A stretch of 64,000 bases of DNA from Spirodela intermedia (Eukaryota > Streptophyta > Magnoliopsida > Alismatales > Araceae), in contig LR746277.1 of assembly GCA_902729315.2 (NCBI GenBank), positions 2,113,001-2,177,000 of the forward strand. The letters run 5' to 3'. Position 1 is the stretch's first letter. Every line of letters starts with the position of its first letter. Of the stretch, positions 50,323 to 63,062 are shown in pieces. The notes beneath the pieces were generated by a model. That model saw only the letters and a list, made by a program, of their open reading frames with translations. It did not search any database and was not told the DNA's origin. The position numbers and the translations under genes were made by a program.

Positions 50323-51989
50323 TTAGGTCCATTCCCAGCAGTGCATCGTGTTCCAGAGCAGCTCCTGGTCCTCCGGCACGCCACCGGAGAAGTAAAAGAC
50401 TCTGCTGCCTTCGACGTCGCTACCTTCTTCCATCTCCGACTGGACGACGCCGCAGCCGCCGTCGTAGCTGCCGGCGTCCTCGGGGAGCTCGGAGTCGCCG
50501 GAGTCCACCAGATGATGGGGGCCCTCCTGGTCCACCACGGTCCCCGTGCTCAGCTGGTCCTCCGCCTTCGCGGGTTCGGCCACCACTGGCTTGGGCTCTC
50601 CGTCAGAGTTGCTCCCCGCCACCGTCTCCGCCGTCGGCGAGCCCTTGGCCTGGAGCTTCTCCGTTAGGGAGAGAATCTGAGAGAAAGAATAATCGTCAGA
50701 GAAGACCAACCATCCCACCGCTGCCGTTTTTACAGTCTGTAGAGAAGAGGACGAGAGGAAGATAGCTTCCGCAGTGGAAGTTACCGGTCGCCGTCACTTT
50801 CCCAGTTACCACCGTCGACCTTATCCTCTCCCCTCGCTCGCCGGCGGTGTAAAATCCAAGGATTTTGCAATCATGGCAGGGGCAGATCACCCACACCCTC
50901 TTCTATCAAGATTTTCCGGGTTTAATGAAATGATCATCGAGTTCTAAGTCACTTTCGAATACCCAATATTTTCAGGGCAGATTTACTTTAGGCCAGGCGA
51001 CGAGGAACTGTGGAGATCATCTATTTACCTGTGACCGGAGGAGGAGGTTGTCATTCAGGAGGGAGTCGTGGTCGGCGAGGAGGGAATCGTAGGAGGACTT
51101 GAGGCGGTCGAAGTCCCGCTCCAGCTGCTTGGTCTTGTACCGGGCTCGGCGGTTCTGGAACCAGATTGCCACCTGCCGGGGCTGAAGCCCCAGCTTCTTC
51201 GCCAGCTCACTCTTCTTCTCCGGCTCCAGCTTGTTCTCGGCTTCGAAGCTCATCTCCAGCATTTGCACCTACGGATCGTGCCGTCAATCGTCAAAAGTCA
51301 ATCACAAGTTCAAGACACTGTTCTATTATTCACTGCGCGTGAGAATCAGTGATATGTAGCCTCTGCCCTAAAATTCTCTGGAAGGCGGAGATTCATCTAG
51401 AGGGTGTGGATCGGAATTAGAGGAGGGAGGTCAACCTGCTGAGGGGTGAGGCGACGCTTCTTCTCCGGCAGCATCTTGTCGTCGTAGTAGTAATAGTCCT
51501 CGTCCGTGATGAACGGATCGTAGTTGCTCGACCACTTCGCCACTGCGGCGGCGGAGCCGAAGCGGCCTTCCTCCATGAGAAGCGCCGATGTCCCTCCTCT
51601 GCCTTCACTCCAGGTGATCATGAAGAAAGGAAAATACGGATCACACTCATTGATTATCCTCCTAACTGGTGGAGATGAACACGACTTTGAGAAAAAAACT
51701 ATCTACAGATCTGGAATCAGCGATAATCCTTCCAAACGATAGTTAAGTGAATGATGAACAGAAATAATAAGAAGAAATTGAGAGAACAGAGATGCTCTTG
51801 AGATCTGAAAGCATTCTGTCAGTCACCTCCAAAGCCACCCTGGCTCCCGCCGCCGAGGATGAGGATGTTGCCGGGGCTGGTGGACGAGGACGAGGACGAC
51901 GTGTAATCGAAGATCATACGACGGGAATCCTTCAAGATCTCAGTACAAACCTCTGAAGCAGATCCATCCAATCCAATCTTCCTCTTCAT
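50323..51989 (-). CDS. ATHB1-like: HD-Zip class I transcription factor, ATHB1/HAT5-like
   Basis: Nuclear DNA-binding factor; the class binds CAATNATTG-type sites as dimers. Minus-strand exons 51827-51989, 51436-51602, 51029-51268 and 50323-50676 join in phase to 307 aa. [12 protein letters not shown] opens the homeodomain, and [20 protein letters not shown] followed by [16 protein letters not shown] completes it. Position 154 is Tyr where the family nearly always has Trp. A leucine zipper follows at once, with heptad Leu 159, 166, 173, 180, 187 and 194. The acidic C-terminus has a [10 protein letters not shown] segment and ends in aromatic residues (CWEWT), as in ATHB1-type activators. The exon 2 acceptor is the least certain junction, chosen because only AAG|GC (51604-51603/51602) fits the phase and the ATHB1-like alignment. 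Transcription runs towards MBD9. Confidence 0.94.
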
Positions 51990-52110
51990 TGCTCCAAGCA
52001 GATGAAGCCACCACCGCCGCTGCTACCTCTACCGCTCTCTCTGCGACTAGGTTTCCCGAGGGGAGTCTCCTTCGCTTTCCCTGCTCTCTGAGGATTCTCC
52101 GCTGATGCCG

Positions 52111-52197
52111 TCAGATGTGGACCTTGTGGCGGAAGAAACTGGAACTCCACAAAAGCCTGGTCGACGTCTTCATCGGGGTCAACGAAAACCCCATCAT
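52111..52197 (-). promoter_or_regulatory. 28-codon uORF in the HD-Zip leader (candidate conserved-peptide uORF)
   Basis: It is the only ATG-initiated frame between the likely transcription start and the HD-Zip ATG. It opens with a double ATG (52197 and 52194), encodes 28 residues rich in Ser, Thr, Arg and hydrophobics (containing STRLLWSSSFFRHK), and stops with TGA at 52113-52111, about 120 nt before the main start. Arabidopsis ATHB1 carries a conserved uORF (CPuORF33) that represses its translation. Homology to that peptide is my inference and is not checked. Confidence 0.6.
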
Positions 52198-52413
52198 CCA
52201 AACTTTCACCGTCGGCTAATCAGCAGAGTCGGCGCTCCGCCTCGACAGCACCGCCCAAGCAGAGCTCCTCGTCGCCGGCGTCTTACTTAGATCCTCCGTC
52301 CACCGGAGGAGACGGCGGCGACTAGGAGAGATTAAGAGAGAGCGAGAGCGAGAGAGAGAGAGAGAGAGAAAAATACTCGCCGGCGGTGTAGAGTTACATG
52401 TCGCTGCCAGGGG

Positions 52414-52421
52414 TACTTATA
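52414..52421 (-). promoter_or_regulatory. TATA box of the HD-Zip gene (predicted)
   Basis: TATAAGTA on the minus strand, about 425 bp before the start codon. It would place transcription initiation near 52385, giving a leader of about 395 nt that includes the 28-codon uORF and a GA-rich run at 52340-52370. Confidence 0.5.
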
Positions 52422-54144
52422 GGCCCGGGAAGGTGGGCCTCCGTTGTCGAATCTACTTCATCTCAAGCGTCCGATCAAACGACGTAGGCCCCTTCCGATC
52501 AGTGCCCATAATGATGATCGCGGCCATTCCCTCCTGTCCGGGAACAGTTGACATCTGCCTCCACCACCGTCTTCAACTGTACCCGCATGGCACATACCTT
52601 ACCCGGTGCCATCAGGCGTCGGCGCCCTCCCCCACCGAAGGCAAGGCTGGCTCTGCGTGCGCCGGTCGGCCAGAGGGCAAGTGGAGAGACGGTCAGCTCC
52701 TTTGTCCGCATTCCGACGCCCCCAAATCAGATCCGACGGTTGTAATTGGACGGCCTAAGTTCAAAAGGTCAAACACGTTTAATCTCTCCATTTTAAATAA
52801 ATGAAAATCCTAGACCGCACGCGAATTATCCCCGACAAGGGTTGAAGAAATTCGGACGGAATCAGACTACGAGAGAAACCTTAATTTTAAAATATATATA
52901 TTATTTTTTTATTACGTGGGGCCATAAAGAGGGCAATCAAAGGGGAGGAGAGATTTCTACATCGAATCGTTCGTTGTCAAAGTCAAAGGGCTTCCTTTTT
53001 CAGAAATGAAAACCTTTTCAGACGTTTTGGTATTACGTTTTTTAGGAAATTATATTCCGTTAAATAGAGAAGAAGACCCACCCAAAATCACCAAAATAAG
53101 TCAACCTTGATGTTATCCGTCTTTCTTCAGCCTTGTGGAGAGAGAGAAAAGTACAGTGAGATATAACGTAGGACATTAGGTGGATTGAATAGTAATACTA
53201 CTAGTAATAATAATATGGTGATATAAGATAAATAATAAGAGGTGGGACCCATCTCAATCTCAATAGGCTAGGCTTTAATATAAGATAAATAATAATAAAT
53301 AGAGGAGGAGGAGGTGGGGGGGCACATGGACAGTGCCCAGTGTGATGTGGAGAACACAAGGGCTCACCTCACGTCATAAGAACTTCCTAATTGTAGACGA
53401 GATTAAAAGAAATACTCGAAATAGAAAAATGCCAATCCACGCAGTTCAGTATGGATTGTTAGAACCTCGTGAACGCCAATGACTCGGCCTCATGTTCTTC
53501 AACAATTCCGGAAGAATTTAGGGTAACCCATATTTTTCGTAATAACTCGACTCTCTCTCTCTCCCTCTCTCTCTACCCATCCTCCTCCTTTCTGTCTCTA
53601 CGTCTCCCATCAGGTGTGTATAGAGAGATCGTACAGCTGCACTGGGGCTCCATATGGATCTTTCTCGGAACCCAATTTCTGAAGAATTCTCTCCTGCGTG
53701 GGTCATGTTCACGTCTTGAAAAAGTCAACCAGATCCTAGCTGGACCAGACAAGGTGGGACCCAGCACAGTCCTTAGACAATCAGACAAGTGTGAGGGGTT
53801 GAGCGGCCTTCTTTGATATGCCATCGTGGAAGGTAAGCTTCCCGAGGGAAGGGGGCCCACTTCCAAGCGGTGTCTTTCTCTCCACCTTGTCGTCCATTAA
53901 AAGGTCGTTGACTTTCTTGGTGGGTGCCCACCATTGGAGTCGGCCCCACGGAAACCCAGGCCCCAACGGCTCCTCTCTAGTGGTAGGGAGACGAGGGGAG
54001 ACAAGGAGTGATGGGATCCCAAGAGAAATCCTTTTGCCATTTGGCGTGGCCTCGGAAATTTCCAATTACGATTCCATATTTTCCAGAGTATGGTCATTAA
54101 AAAAATTATATTTTTATGAAGCTCATTGCTAGCTAGAATCCCAC

Positions 54145-54175
<31 letters not shown>

Positions 54176-55090
54176 GAAGGTAGAGGTTCGATTTCAGTGC
54201 AAAAAACTTGGCGAATGAAGATAAAAATGTGATTTTTAATCTACTCTCGTGGGCAAAAAACTTTTAACCAAATCTCGTGCCTTTCCTTTCGTGCTTTGGA
54301 AATTGTTAGGCGTGAGCATCTGCGCTCCGTTTGGAAAGTTTCGTTCAGGGGCACTTTCACTCTCTCGCTAGGGACATGACGGACCCACGATGAGAGAAGC
54401 CATGATCTGATGTGATGGTTCAAAGAGGAGTTGGGCATGGTGGGGAAGCTAAGGGGAGGGAATCCCAGATGGTAGTTCTCTCTGCGTTAGAGTTGCCTTA
54501 TGCTTTTACGACGGAAAGCCTCCTTCTCTCGTCACGGCGTGCGTGGGCATTGCTTTGACCACGTTTGGATCTAAACGTAACTTTCCGTTGACCAATAAAA
54601 TTGTACATTTACCATCGTATAAAGCTCTCTCTCTCTCTCTCTCACATACACACACGCAAATTATGACGCGGACTCGGCGCCCGCGTTGTAATGGGGAGGA
54701 GGGGGGGCCCTACAAGTTATCGTCAGGTACCGTCCTCCAGGTCCACATCGGCGGCCTTCACGCCACTTTAACCGGGAACCCGGGTCCGGATGCGTACTTG
54801 CTAGAGAGGCGGCGCCGTCGCCACCACCGCCGACTGTGAAGACGACAGGCGAAAGAGAAAGAGGGATTGGAGTTTGAGAAGGCTAAGGTAAAGTGAAAGC
54901 CGATGGAAGCCGCAGTCTCCCGCCGCCGCCCCATCGTCTCCTTCTTCCCCTCGCTTCCCCTCGCACCGGCAGATCCCGCCGGCGCCTTCTGGCGGGCTGC
55001 CTGGCGCTTGGATCCTCATCCATGTTGAACACACGTAGCTCAATCTTTAGCTGCAACTTATCATCCTGCAACAACTTGATTAAAAAATAA
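52422..55090. other. HD-Zip upstream region and a GC-rich block at about 54680-55030
   Basis: This contains the HD-Zip promoter (AT-rich around 52850-53300), CT-rich runs at about 53549-53575 and 54625-54643, and a (TTA)n tract at 54147-54175. The GC-rich block near its right end is open in several frames. On the minus strand it could be the downstream exon of a small gene, which I could not confirm (see findings). Confidence 0.45.
54147..54175. repeat. (TTA)n trinucleotide repeat
   Basis: About nine and a half TTA units. Confidence 0.95.
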
Positions 55091-58000
55091 AACTTAAAAA
55101 GCTAGAAAACGGACGAGAGAGGTATTTTTCTTGGAAAAAAAGGGAAAAAATATTAATCATCTACGAATAATCATCACGCTCGTATGATGTAATCATATGT
55201 ATACACATTAACGTAAACGGATAATTGGATAAGTTGGTGAGCCTTATATATACATCAAGATATATCAATGGATAAATGGATAAGTAGGTATCGTTCTTTA
55301 TATAAACAGATGCGGGCGGTGGGATGCGTGCGTGTGCAGATGATCTTACTGCTCTGACGAAAATTTTGAAGAAAGATGCCTGCACACCTAAAAGCCCTTG
55401 AAAATCATAAGCAATCACATCACATTTAGAAGACTTCATATAGAGTTGTTACTATCAGGTGGGGAGGAGCTCTCCCTTGGCGAATAAACTAGAGAACCCA
55501 TATTAATTGCCTAACATCATCACCACCTTGATTGGAGGGAAAATTCATGGTTTTTTTCTTCTCCGTCCACTCTTCCAACCTCTGATTATAATAAGATGGC
55601 TAGTACTGGCCATGACGTTCGATAGACAAGGCCACTTTGGCATTCATGAGCGAGATGGATGGAAACAAAACTAATGGACGAAGAGGGAGAAGAAATCTTA
55701 ATTAGAGAGCAAAGATTCCTAGGGTTTATGACAAATAGAACTTGCTATATTATTATAATATGATGATTTTTTTAAAAAGTGTCATTTTGTATTAATTTAG
55801 GATTTTTTAGTTAAAACTCTCACAAAGTAGTAGAATGAATGGTAAATATCTTGTATTTTGACTTGGCCTGTTAGGTATTTATGAATTACTCTATTCATTA
55901 TTATTAAAATATTAATTAATTAATGATTAATTAAATGGTGTGTTTAAAAGGTAGTAGCATCCTCTTATTTCTAGGGAGCATGTATATTTCTAATTGTTAA
56001 TCTTAAAAGGATAAATTTTTATTAATGGTAATGCTGAGTAAAATACAATAAACTAATACGTATTCAATACTATATCATAATTAAACAACAATTAGTTATG
56101 TTACTTAATCTTAGAATTACACTAATAAAGCATATTTTTCAAAAATTGTAAGATCTTTTATTTAAAAATGTTTGAATTATCTCATTATTGATTTTTTAAA
56201 ATGACATTTATAATTCATCTTTCAATGTGTGAGAGTAAGGTATATCGTACCCATAGTGGGGGAACCCACTTGGAGACTTGGAGGGCACCATGCAAATGAG
56301 AAGTGAGGGTGCTAGATATAAATACAAATGTTTGAAATATACATCATATGTAAAGAGAGAGAGAAGGGGGAATGAGTTAGCTGTTTATAATTTTTACACA
56401 TTTTAGATACGATTTTAATAAGTTTATTTGTATTATGTTCAGAGGGTCAACACTTAGTCAACTTATTCAATAATAGCCAATAGAAAAGACTATCTTCTCA
56501 AATGGTTCAACCTTAACTTATTACATACACTAATTAGAGGGTACTATTATCTCTTAAAAGACATCTTAAAATTCACATGATCAACAAAACTCATTACACA
56601 ATATATTTCACAATGTCTATCTCCTTCACAATCAACTAGTCTTTTCTTTGTTACCAATATTCTCCTTGATTGTCTTCACAAATAAACATGTGAAATAATT
56701 AATTTGTGCATGGTTCGCACAACTAGAAAAAATGCTTCCTTAATCAAGTGGGCATTTGGATTGTTGAAGCTTGGACACCATACTACTTTACAAATCAACT
56801 AGAAAAAGCTGTCCACTTTGATGTGAGCATTGACCAAGTAGATGTTGTATAAATGAGTTCCTTGAAAACTCATGGAATAACTTATAACCTAAGAACCTAA
56901 AGTGTGACTAATTTTTCCTCATTTTTTGTGATTTTAAAGTGTACAAAATGTTAAAAATTACCCTCCAATAGTTAAGTTGCACTCTATATTTTTTTCAATT
57001 TTTCTATTTTGTCTTGTAAAAATATACTTTTTACTTTTTTTCCCACCTTGTTTGACTCTAGAGTTGTTTATGATGTGGAATAAAAAATCTTCTATCAAAT
57101 TAGCTCTAGAATTTTAAGAAAATTTTATCAATCATATCATAGAATTTGAAACACAATGAAGTATTTTCAAGAGTCATGAAGATGCATCAATATCTTTCAA
57201 TGCAAGACAACTATTTTACTAGAGTAGATCTTCTCCAAATTTTATGCTTGCTTTTATGTACATTATTTTGGCCCAATGGTTAAGGGATTTAATATCATAA
57301 TTTAACATATTTGTGGTTTTTAATTTTCTTCTAATTATGAGTGAAACTCATATAGCAAGGTGAAGTGACTCTTGAGTTCACTCCTTCCATGAAAATTGAA
57401 AGAAACATTCTAGATCATGCAATCAGTTCCACATTGACTTTTCTAAGTATAAGGAAAATATTTTAAAAATATTTTTATAATATTTCAGCAAAATTATAGT
57501 AGTGTATGATTATCATTTTACCTTAGTATCAATTCTTTTACCAACAAAATCATAAAGGCTCTAAAAGCCAACAAAATTTATATAGGGTTATTTGTATGAA
57601 ATTTAATTAATGCATATCACTTGTTGTTGCTCATATCAACTTTTAGAAGTATTCTCATTCCCAAACATTATCTTATTTTTTTGAACACAAAAATTAAAAT
57701 TAGCATAGTGTTGAAAACCACTGAATTAGAAAGTCTTATCCTATAAGAATTTATTGAATTGAATTATAAAGGCTAATTTAGCATTACTCCCAATTAAGTA
57801 TGTTCAACCTTCCCATCTCGTCTCTTTTTGTAGACTATATCAACCACTTCTAGGTCACTTGTCATGGTAGATTCTATGAAAGAGTGTTTAACTTTCTTGT
57901 TCTTGACATGTTGTATTACTTTGAAATGTTTAACAATCCTTGGATTCCATGCTAATAAAAAATGTTGAAGTCTTTATTCAGCCCTTTGGAAAAAAATTAT

Positions 58001-59092
58001 AATTTTACACAAACCCATAGGTTTGCATATACTCAATTCAGCTTGTATTTCTGGTTTGAGACATTTGATATAATTTCTCTCCATTATCTCATTTGGTATA
58101 TCTTTGAGAAAAGTTGATCTTACCTCAAAATTCATTCGACATTCAGACATTATTTTCTCTTATGTAAGTTGCAAAACATATTGGTACACATTACTTGAAG
58201 ATGAACAAAAAGATAAGAGGGTAATTGTTGCTTGAGGTCTAACAAAAACATATTGGTAATTGCTGTCCACAAGTATTATATTAGTGTTGTAGTATTATAT
58301 TATATGTATAATGTTTTGATGATAATAAATACGTTTTAGACGATTTAATTATGCTTATTTTAGAATATATATAACATGTGAGTGCTCGAGTATAATTAGA
58401 AATAAAAAAAATAATAGTTCATATGAGACATCATTAAACTTATATATGTGGTCGATAAAATCATGTGAACTTATCATATTGTAAATTACTGTGAAAAATA
58501 TCAACATTAATAAAATATGCTACAATGGAAAAGTAATGATAAACAAATCAAAATCTATGAGACAACAAGAAGTAAAGGTATGAAAGAGTACCCAATTGAT
58601 TGTGTTCTTATGATATCAAAATATTACTTTTGAACAATTTTTATATCATTTTAATTGATTGAATTAAAAATTACTTATTCAGTCAAACATGATTATTTAG
58701 ATATTAAATCATATATTTTACAATTTATTTTAGATATCTTGAATCACTAAAATCATCATTATAGAAATTGAGATCATCACTTAAGATTTTAACTTAAAGA
58801 TTGCATTTTTATTGAAGTGATTCAAATAAGATTTGAATGTTAAATCATCATCTTATTCAGATATCTAATATCAGAATTTTTTTTAATAATATGAGATCAT
58901 CACTTGTTCTACACTTATGATATATGATCTATAATGTACTAATGTCAAACAACACAATTCATATATAAATATTAAGTCATAAAAGAATCACATATTGGTT
59001 TTTTTAATGATATCTGAACTAGCTTATGGATATGTTGTATTTCTTTCTATGAGAAGATTGTCGTTAGAAAATCATAAATATCTAATAATAAG
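55091..59092. other. AT-rich gene-poor stretch
   Basis: Four kilobases of AT-rich DNA with stops in every frame and no domain I recognise. It is probably decayed transposon sequence, but no LTR, TIR or coding motif supports a family name. Confidence 0.5.
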
Positions 59093-60146
59093 TTGTTGAT
59101 GCCTTGGGCATAGATTTTGATATTACAATTATATGAGAAAATATATAATTCATGTTTGATATTGCCTACACAATTATCATAAATGCCTCATAGATTTCAT
59201 ACAAATAAAACAATATTTATCTTGTGACATTATGACTAACCTTGAGAATAAGTGAATTGATGAATAGGTGGAGCGCCACATATATATGGATAAATATTTT
59301 TTAGAAAAAAAATATTTAATAGGTAAATGATGATTATGTTTTTATGATCCATGATTCTTTAACCATTTAAGTGTAGCTATTATTTATTAATCACATGCAT
59401 CATTAAAAGAAAAAGAATATAATTCGAAATATCAAATGAGCTCTTGTGAGTCTCGAACCGGAAATCAGGACGATGACAAGTCAGCTGCTTACGTGGAGAA
59501 AACGACCCGCTTAACGTCCGAATCTGAAGACAAAGTCAACAGAAAAGTTGTTTGTTTGTGAGAGACGAATCTCCAGTTCAGATTTCAAATCGAACGGACC
59601 AGAGAATAGAAAGATATTGAATTCGCAATGGTCAGAGGTCGTTGCCGCGCATTCCGAAAAACGGTAAGTATTTGAATTGACTTTCCGATTTGATCTCTTG
59701 AGCAAAATGCGGAAATCCGTTGGAGGACGACGCCCTACAAGAAGAGGAAGCTGGAGAGATTAACCACAACGATTCCACTTCGATCTAATAGGAGTTCTCT
59801 CTCTCACGATCAAGAATCGTCACCGCCGAGCTTCAATCGCGAGCAAACTGCATCATCCTTCTTCATCAACGATTGATGATCAAGATAAAGCTTGAATCTT
59901 TCAAGGAGGCTCTCCATCAGGCCCTAAGGTAACTGGATAGTGAGTGGAGAGTGATTTTGCGTGCGCTCCACCTATTCATCAATTCACTTATTCTCAAGGT
60001 TGGTCATAATGTCACAAGATAAATATTGATTTATTTGTATGAAATTTATGAGACATTTATGATAATTGTGTAAGCAATATCAAACATGAATTATATATTT
60101 CTCATATAATTGTAATATCAAAATCTATGCTCAAGGGCATCTACAA
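59093..60146. mobile_element. Inverted-repeat element: two 184-bp arms around a 686-bp gene-like core
   Basis: The left arm (59093-59276) and right arm (59963-60146) are inverted copies of about 93-95 percent identity by eye. The arms are AT-rich, while the core 59277-59962 is clearly richer in GC between about 59430 and 59940 and contains splice-like junctions (ACG|GTAAGT at 59662; CTAAG|GTAACT near 59929). This fits a non-autonomous terminal-inverted-repeat transposon that captured host sequence. I see no transposase and no clear target-site duplication, so the class is not assigned. A local inverted duplication is the alternative. Confidence 0.6.
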
Positions 60147-63062
60147 TTTTCATACGAAATTTATTTATATATCATTCTCTTCAAACAGCCCAATCAAGAC
60201 AATAATTATCCTTTCTACCTTTAACTTTGTATTAAGTCTTCATCACAAGAATTTCAAGTAAGACATGATGAAGTTTATGGTGGCTATACAAATGGTGTAG
60301 AGGCATTAATATGAGGACTAAAAGGGTATTGAATTATCTTCTTTGACTGATTTGAAGCTTAAAGAGTTTTCAATTTACTTGTATTTCAGCAAAAAGAAGA
60401 TAACAACTAGAAGCCAATACACATCATTCTTTTCGTAGAAATCCAAAAATACTTGAAGTCTACATCATTTCTAGAAAATTATTCATGATGAAATCTTTTC
60501 ATATCTCTTGTGAAGAAAACACAATTAATTCACCTTTCATCCTCTGTGAGAGTTGTCCCCTTGAACAATTGTTGAGATTCTTAGAAGAAAACTTATGAGT
60601 AAAAGTCTATGGAAGTTGAGCTCGTTAATCAATGTGTGTGATCTAACAATCAATTTTAGTCCCAAGAACAAAGTTGTTCTTGAAAAGTGGACATAGGTAG
60701 TGAGCCGAATGCTTGTAAAAATTAGAATATTGTATAATTATTAAGGTAAGAAAAATCTATGAAACGTAAGAAGGAAATGAATTTAAATACATAGTAATAG
60801 ATTTCACAAAAAATGATCTAGGAATAGACCCCTCATTCTTTATCTTAGTGTGGGTCAAAATCCAACAGTCCTACCTCATCCATTTGTTCATTTACTATTA
60901 AATGATTCATCTTGAAATACAGTCCAATATGAAAGATGTACCTCTTCATGTTGGCCCTACTAAAAGGGAGAAGTTAATGTCATCTTCTTGGTTTTCAACA
61001 CTCTCCACACATATACGATTAAAGAGGTATGTCTGATGTTACTCCATCTTGTAATTTCATTGTTAAATGAGGAGATTTGTCACATGCTAGGTTGGCACAT
61101 GATCCTCCATCTAGTCCCCCTTTGTCATGGACCTCATGTTTTCTTTCCACTTAGTTCAATCGTTGAAGTGGATGATCAAATAAATGGGACAAGTTCTTCC
61201 ATTATTTTTAGTTTTCTTCCTTTAGGATAGAGAGGACAATTTTGATTCCTTCTATCTTGTTCTTAGTAGATTCCACATAATTATTTGATAACTTCAATAC
61301 CATATCTCTCTAGTCATTGGCTCAAATATCAAAATGGTGAGAGTCATTCCTCCAATTGTTAAGATAAGGGCTGACAGAAAAAGATAAGGAATTGGATATG
61401 TATTTAGATGAATCAGACAATAAATAAGATTCCACAAAACACTAATAGAACTTAGAAAATAGTATAAGAGGCTTCTTTTCCCCTCCATAGCTTGATCAAG
61501 CTCTAGAGTTTTATTCACAAAAGGATGTTACTCTCATATGTTTTAAGGTCCTTAATAACCTACCCATATAATGACCCATCTACCCCTCTCATCCTCTTAC
61601 TACCCTACCCATGTATCTTAAGTTTCTATCTTTAGTTATAATTTTTCATCAGAATCTTATCATATACATCCATCAATTGGTGAAAAATCAACCTCACATT
61701 ACACATTATTTGAGAATTAGTGCACCATATATAGACTAACTAATATTAAGTCACCTATTAAAACATGTAAAAATTATAAATATTTTAAATGTCCTTCATT
61801 TCTAAATTTTATACATGTGAGCCAAGTTAAAAGATTGTATGTTATGAGAACAAATATTCAATTTGTGATTAAGGACATTTAAAAAAATATATATCTCATT
61901 TTTAATTATACCGATTAAAACTTATAATCTTGACATCATTAGAACCAAGAATTTAACATTGAGAACACCATAAGCTCATCAAATGCATGTTTGTTAATAT
62001 TTTCATGACCTAAAATGACATTTTTTCTTTGGTATCTATTTTGTCATCATCAAATTGAAATTCACTCTAAAGTTAGACTAATCGTCATCTATAATTTTAA
62101 ATTGTCATGATAGGTTTAATATTTGATATTAAAATTGATCTTCCTTATACAGGCCACTTTATCAAAAGTATTTTTCATTTGTTGATTAAACCTTGTGCAC
62201 ATTTCAAATATTTGTGGCATAATCTGTACCTTAAATTGTGAGGTGATTACCTCTAAGATGAACACATTTATTGTGCTCGCAATGGGACTTCCTTCTTTGA
62301 CACTTATTTTTTTCATTTCATTCATATTTAGAATTAAAAACAATAAGTGGAAGGTATGACTAAATAAGGAAAATAGATAAACCTTAAACATGCTTGTCAT
62401 GCTCTCTACATAGCAAGACACACCTTACTTAGCCCTAATCAAACGAGAAGAGTAGGAAGAGCATAGAACTAATCACCAGTTTTTTACCTATCAATAGTTA
62501 GTATGCAGTTGAATGGGTATCACTTTTAAAGGCTTGCCCACCAAAGATTTGAATACTAACTAGTACATTCTTTCCAAGAAGATTATCATTATAACTTACT
62601 CAGTGCAGTACCCACAAACACTCAAGTAGATTCTACCTCATCTTACATAGCTCCTCCTCTCATAGCATCAAGAATTGGCACTTGAACTTTGAATTTCCAT
62701 CACTTCCACATTGAAACCATGGAAGATTACATCATTTTTAACCCCGAAAAAATAGATTCATCTCTCTTTTCGACCAGCTCCTCTGCGCTAATAGCATCAG
62801 GGCACGTTGCTATCACCAAGAATGTCTCTACAGTGAAACGTCAGTTAATCTCCATCCAGTGTATGTTGAAACCGTGGAGAACCACACCGTTGCTGACCAA
62901 AGAAAGGAGCATGATTCCACAACATTTAGGACTCTTTCTCTAGTCAATGAGAAGAAAGGCATCCTCTCCCATTCTCATAATCAACACAGCCGAACGAGAG
63001 ACGTCCTCCATTTATGCAAAGATAGTTGAAGGAAACTCGTTGGTTACCCTACAATATCATCA
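60147..63062. other. AT-rich intergenic region up to the GH81 gene
   Basis: No supported gene. Short open frames at 60988-61230 and 62116-62421 lack recognisable motifs. The final 400 bp should contain the GH81 3' UTR. Within 62640-62940 two stretches share 'ttgaaacc(a/g)tgga' and nearby words, hinting at an old duplication. Confidence 0.5.

Noticed and set aside
51986..52201. 71-codon open frame in the HD-Zip leader whose stop overlaps the main ATG
   Set aside because: It has no ATG at all (its first codon is TTG), so it is not a credible uORF. The 28-codon ATG frame is preferred.
59430..59500. tRNA-like segment with a TCGAACC T-loop word
   Set aside because: On the minus strand the T-stem does not pair and no D-arm or acceptor stem can be made, so it is not a tRNA gene.
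62689..62943. 84-codon open frame before the GH81 gene
   Set aside because: No recognisable motif. It lies in the expected GH81 3' flank and includes a weak internal duplication.
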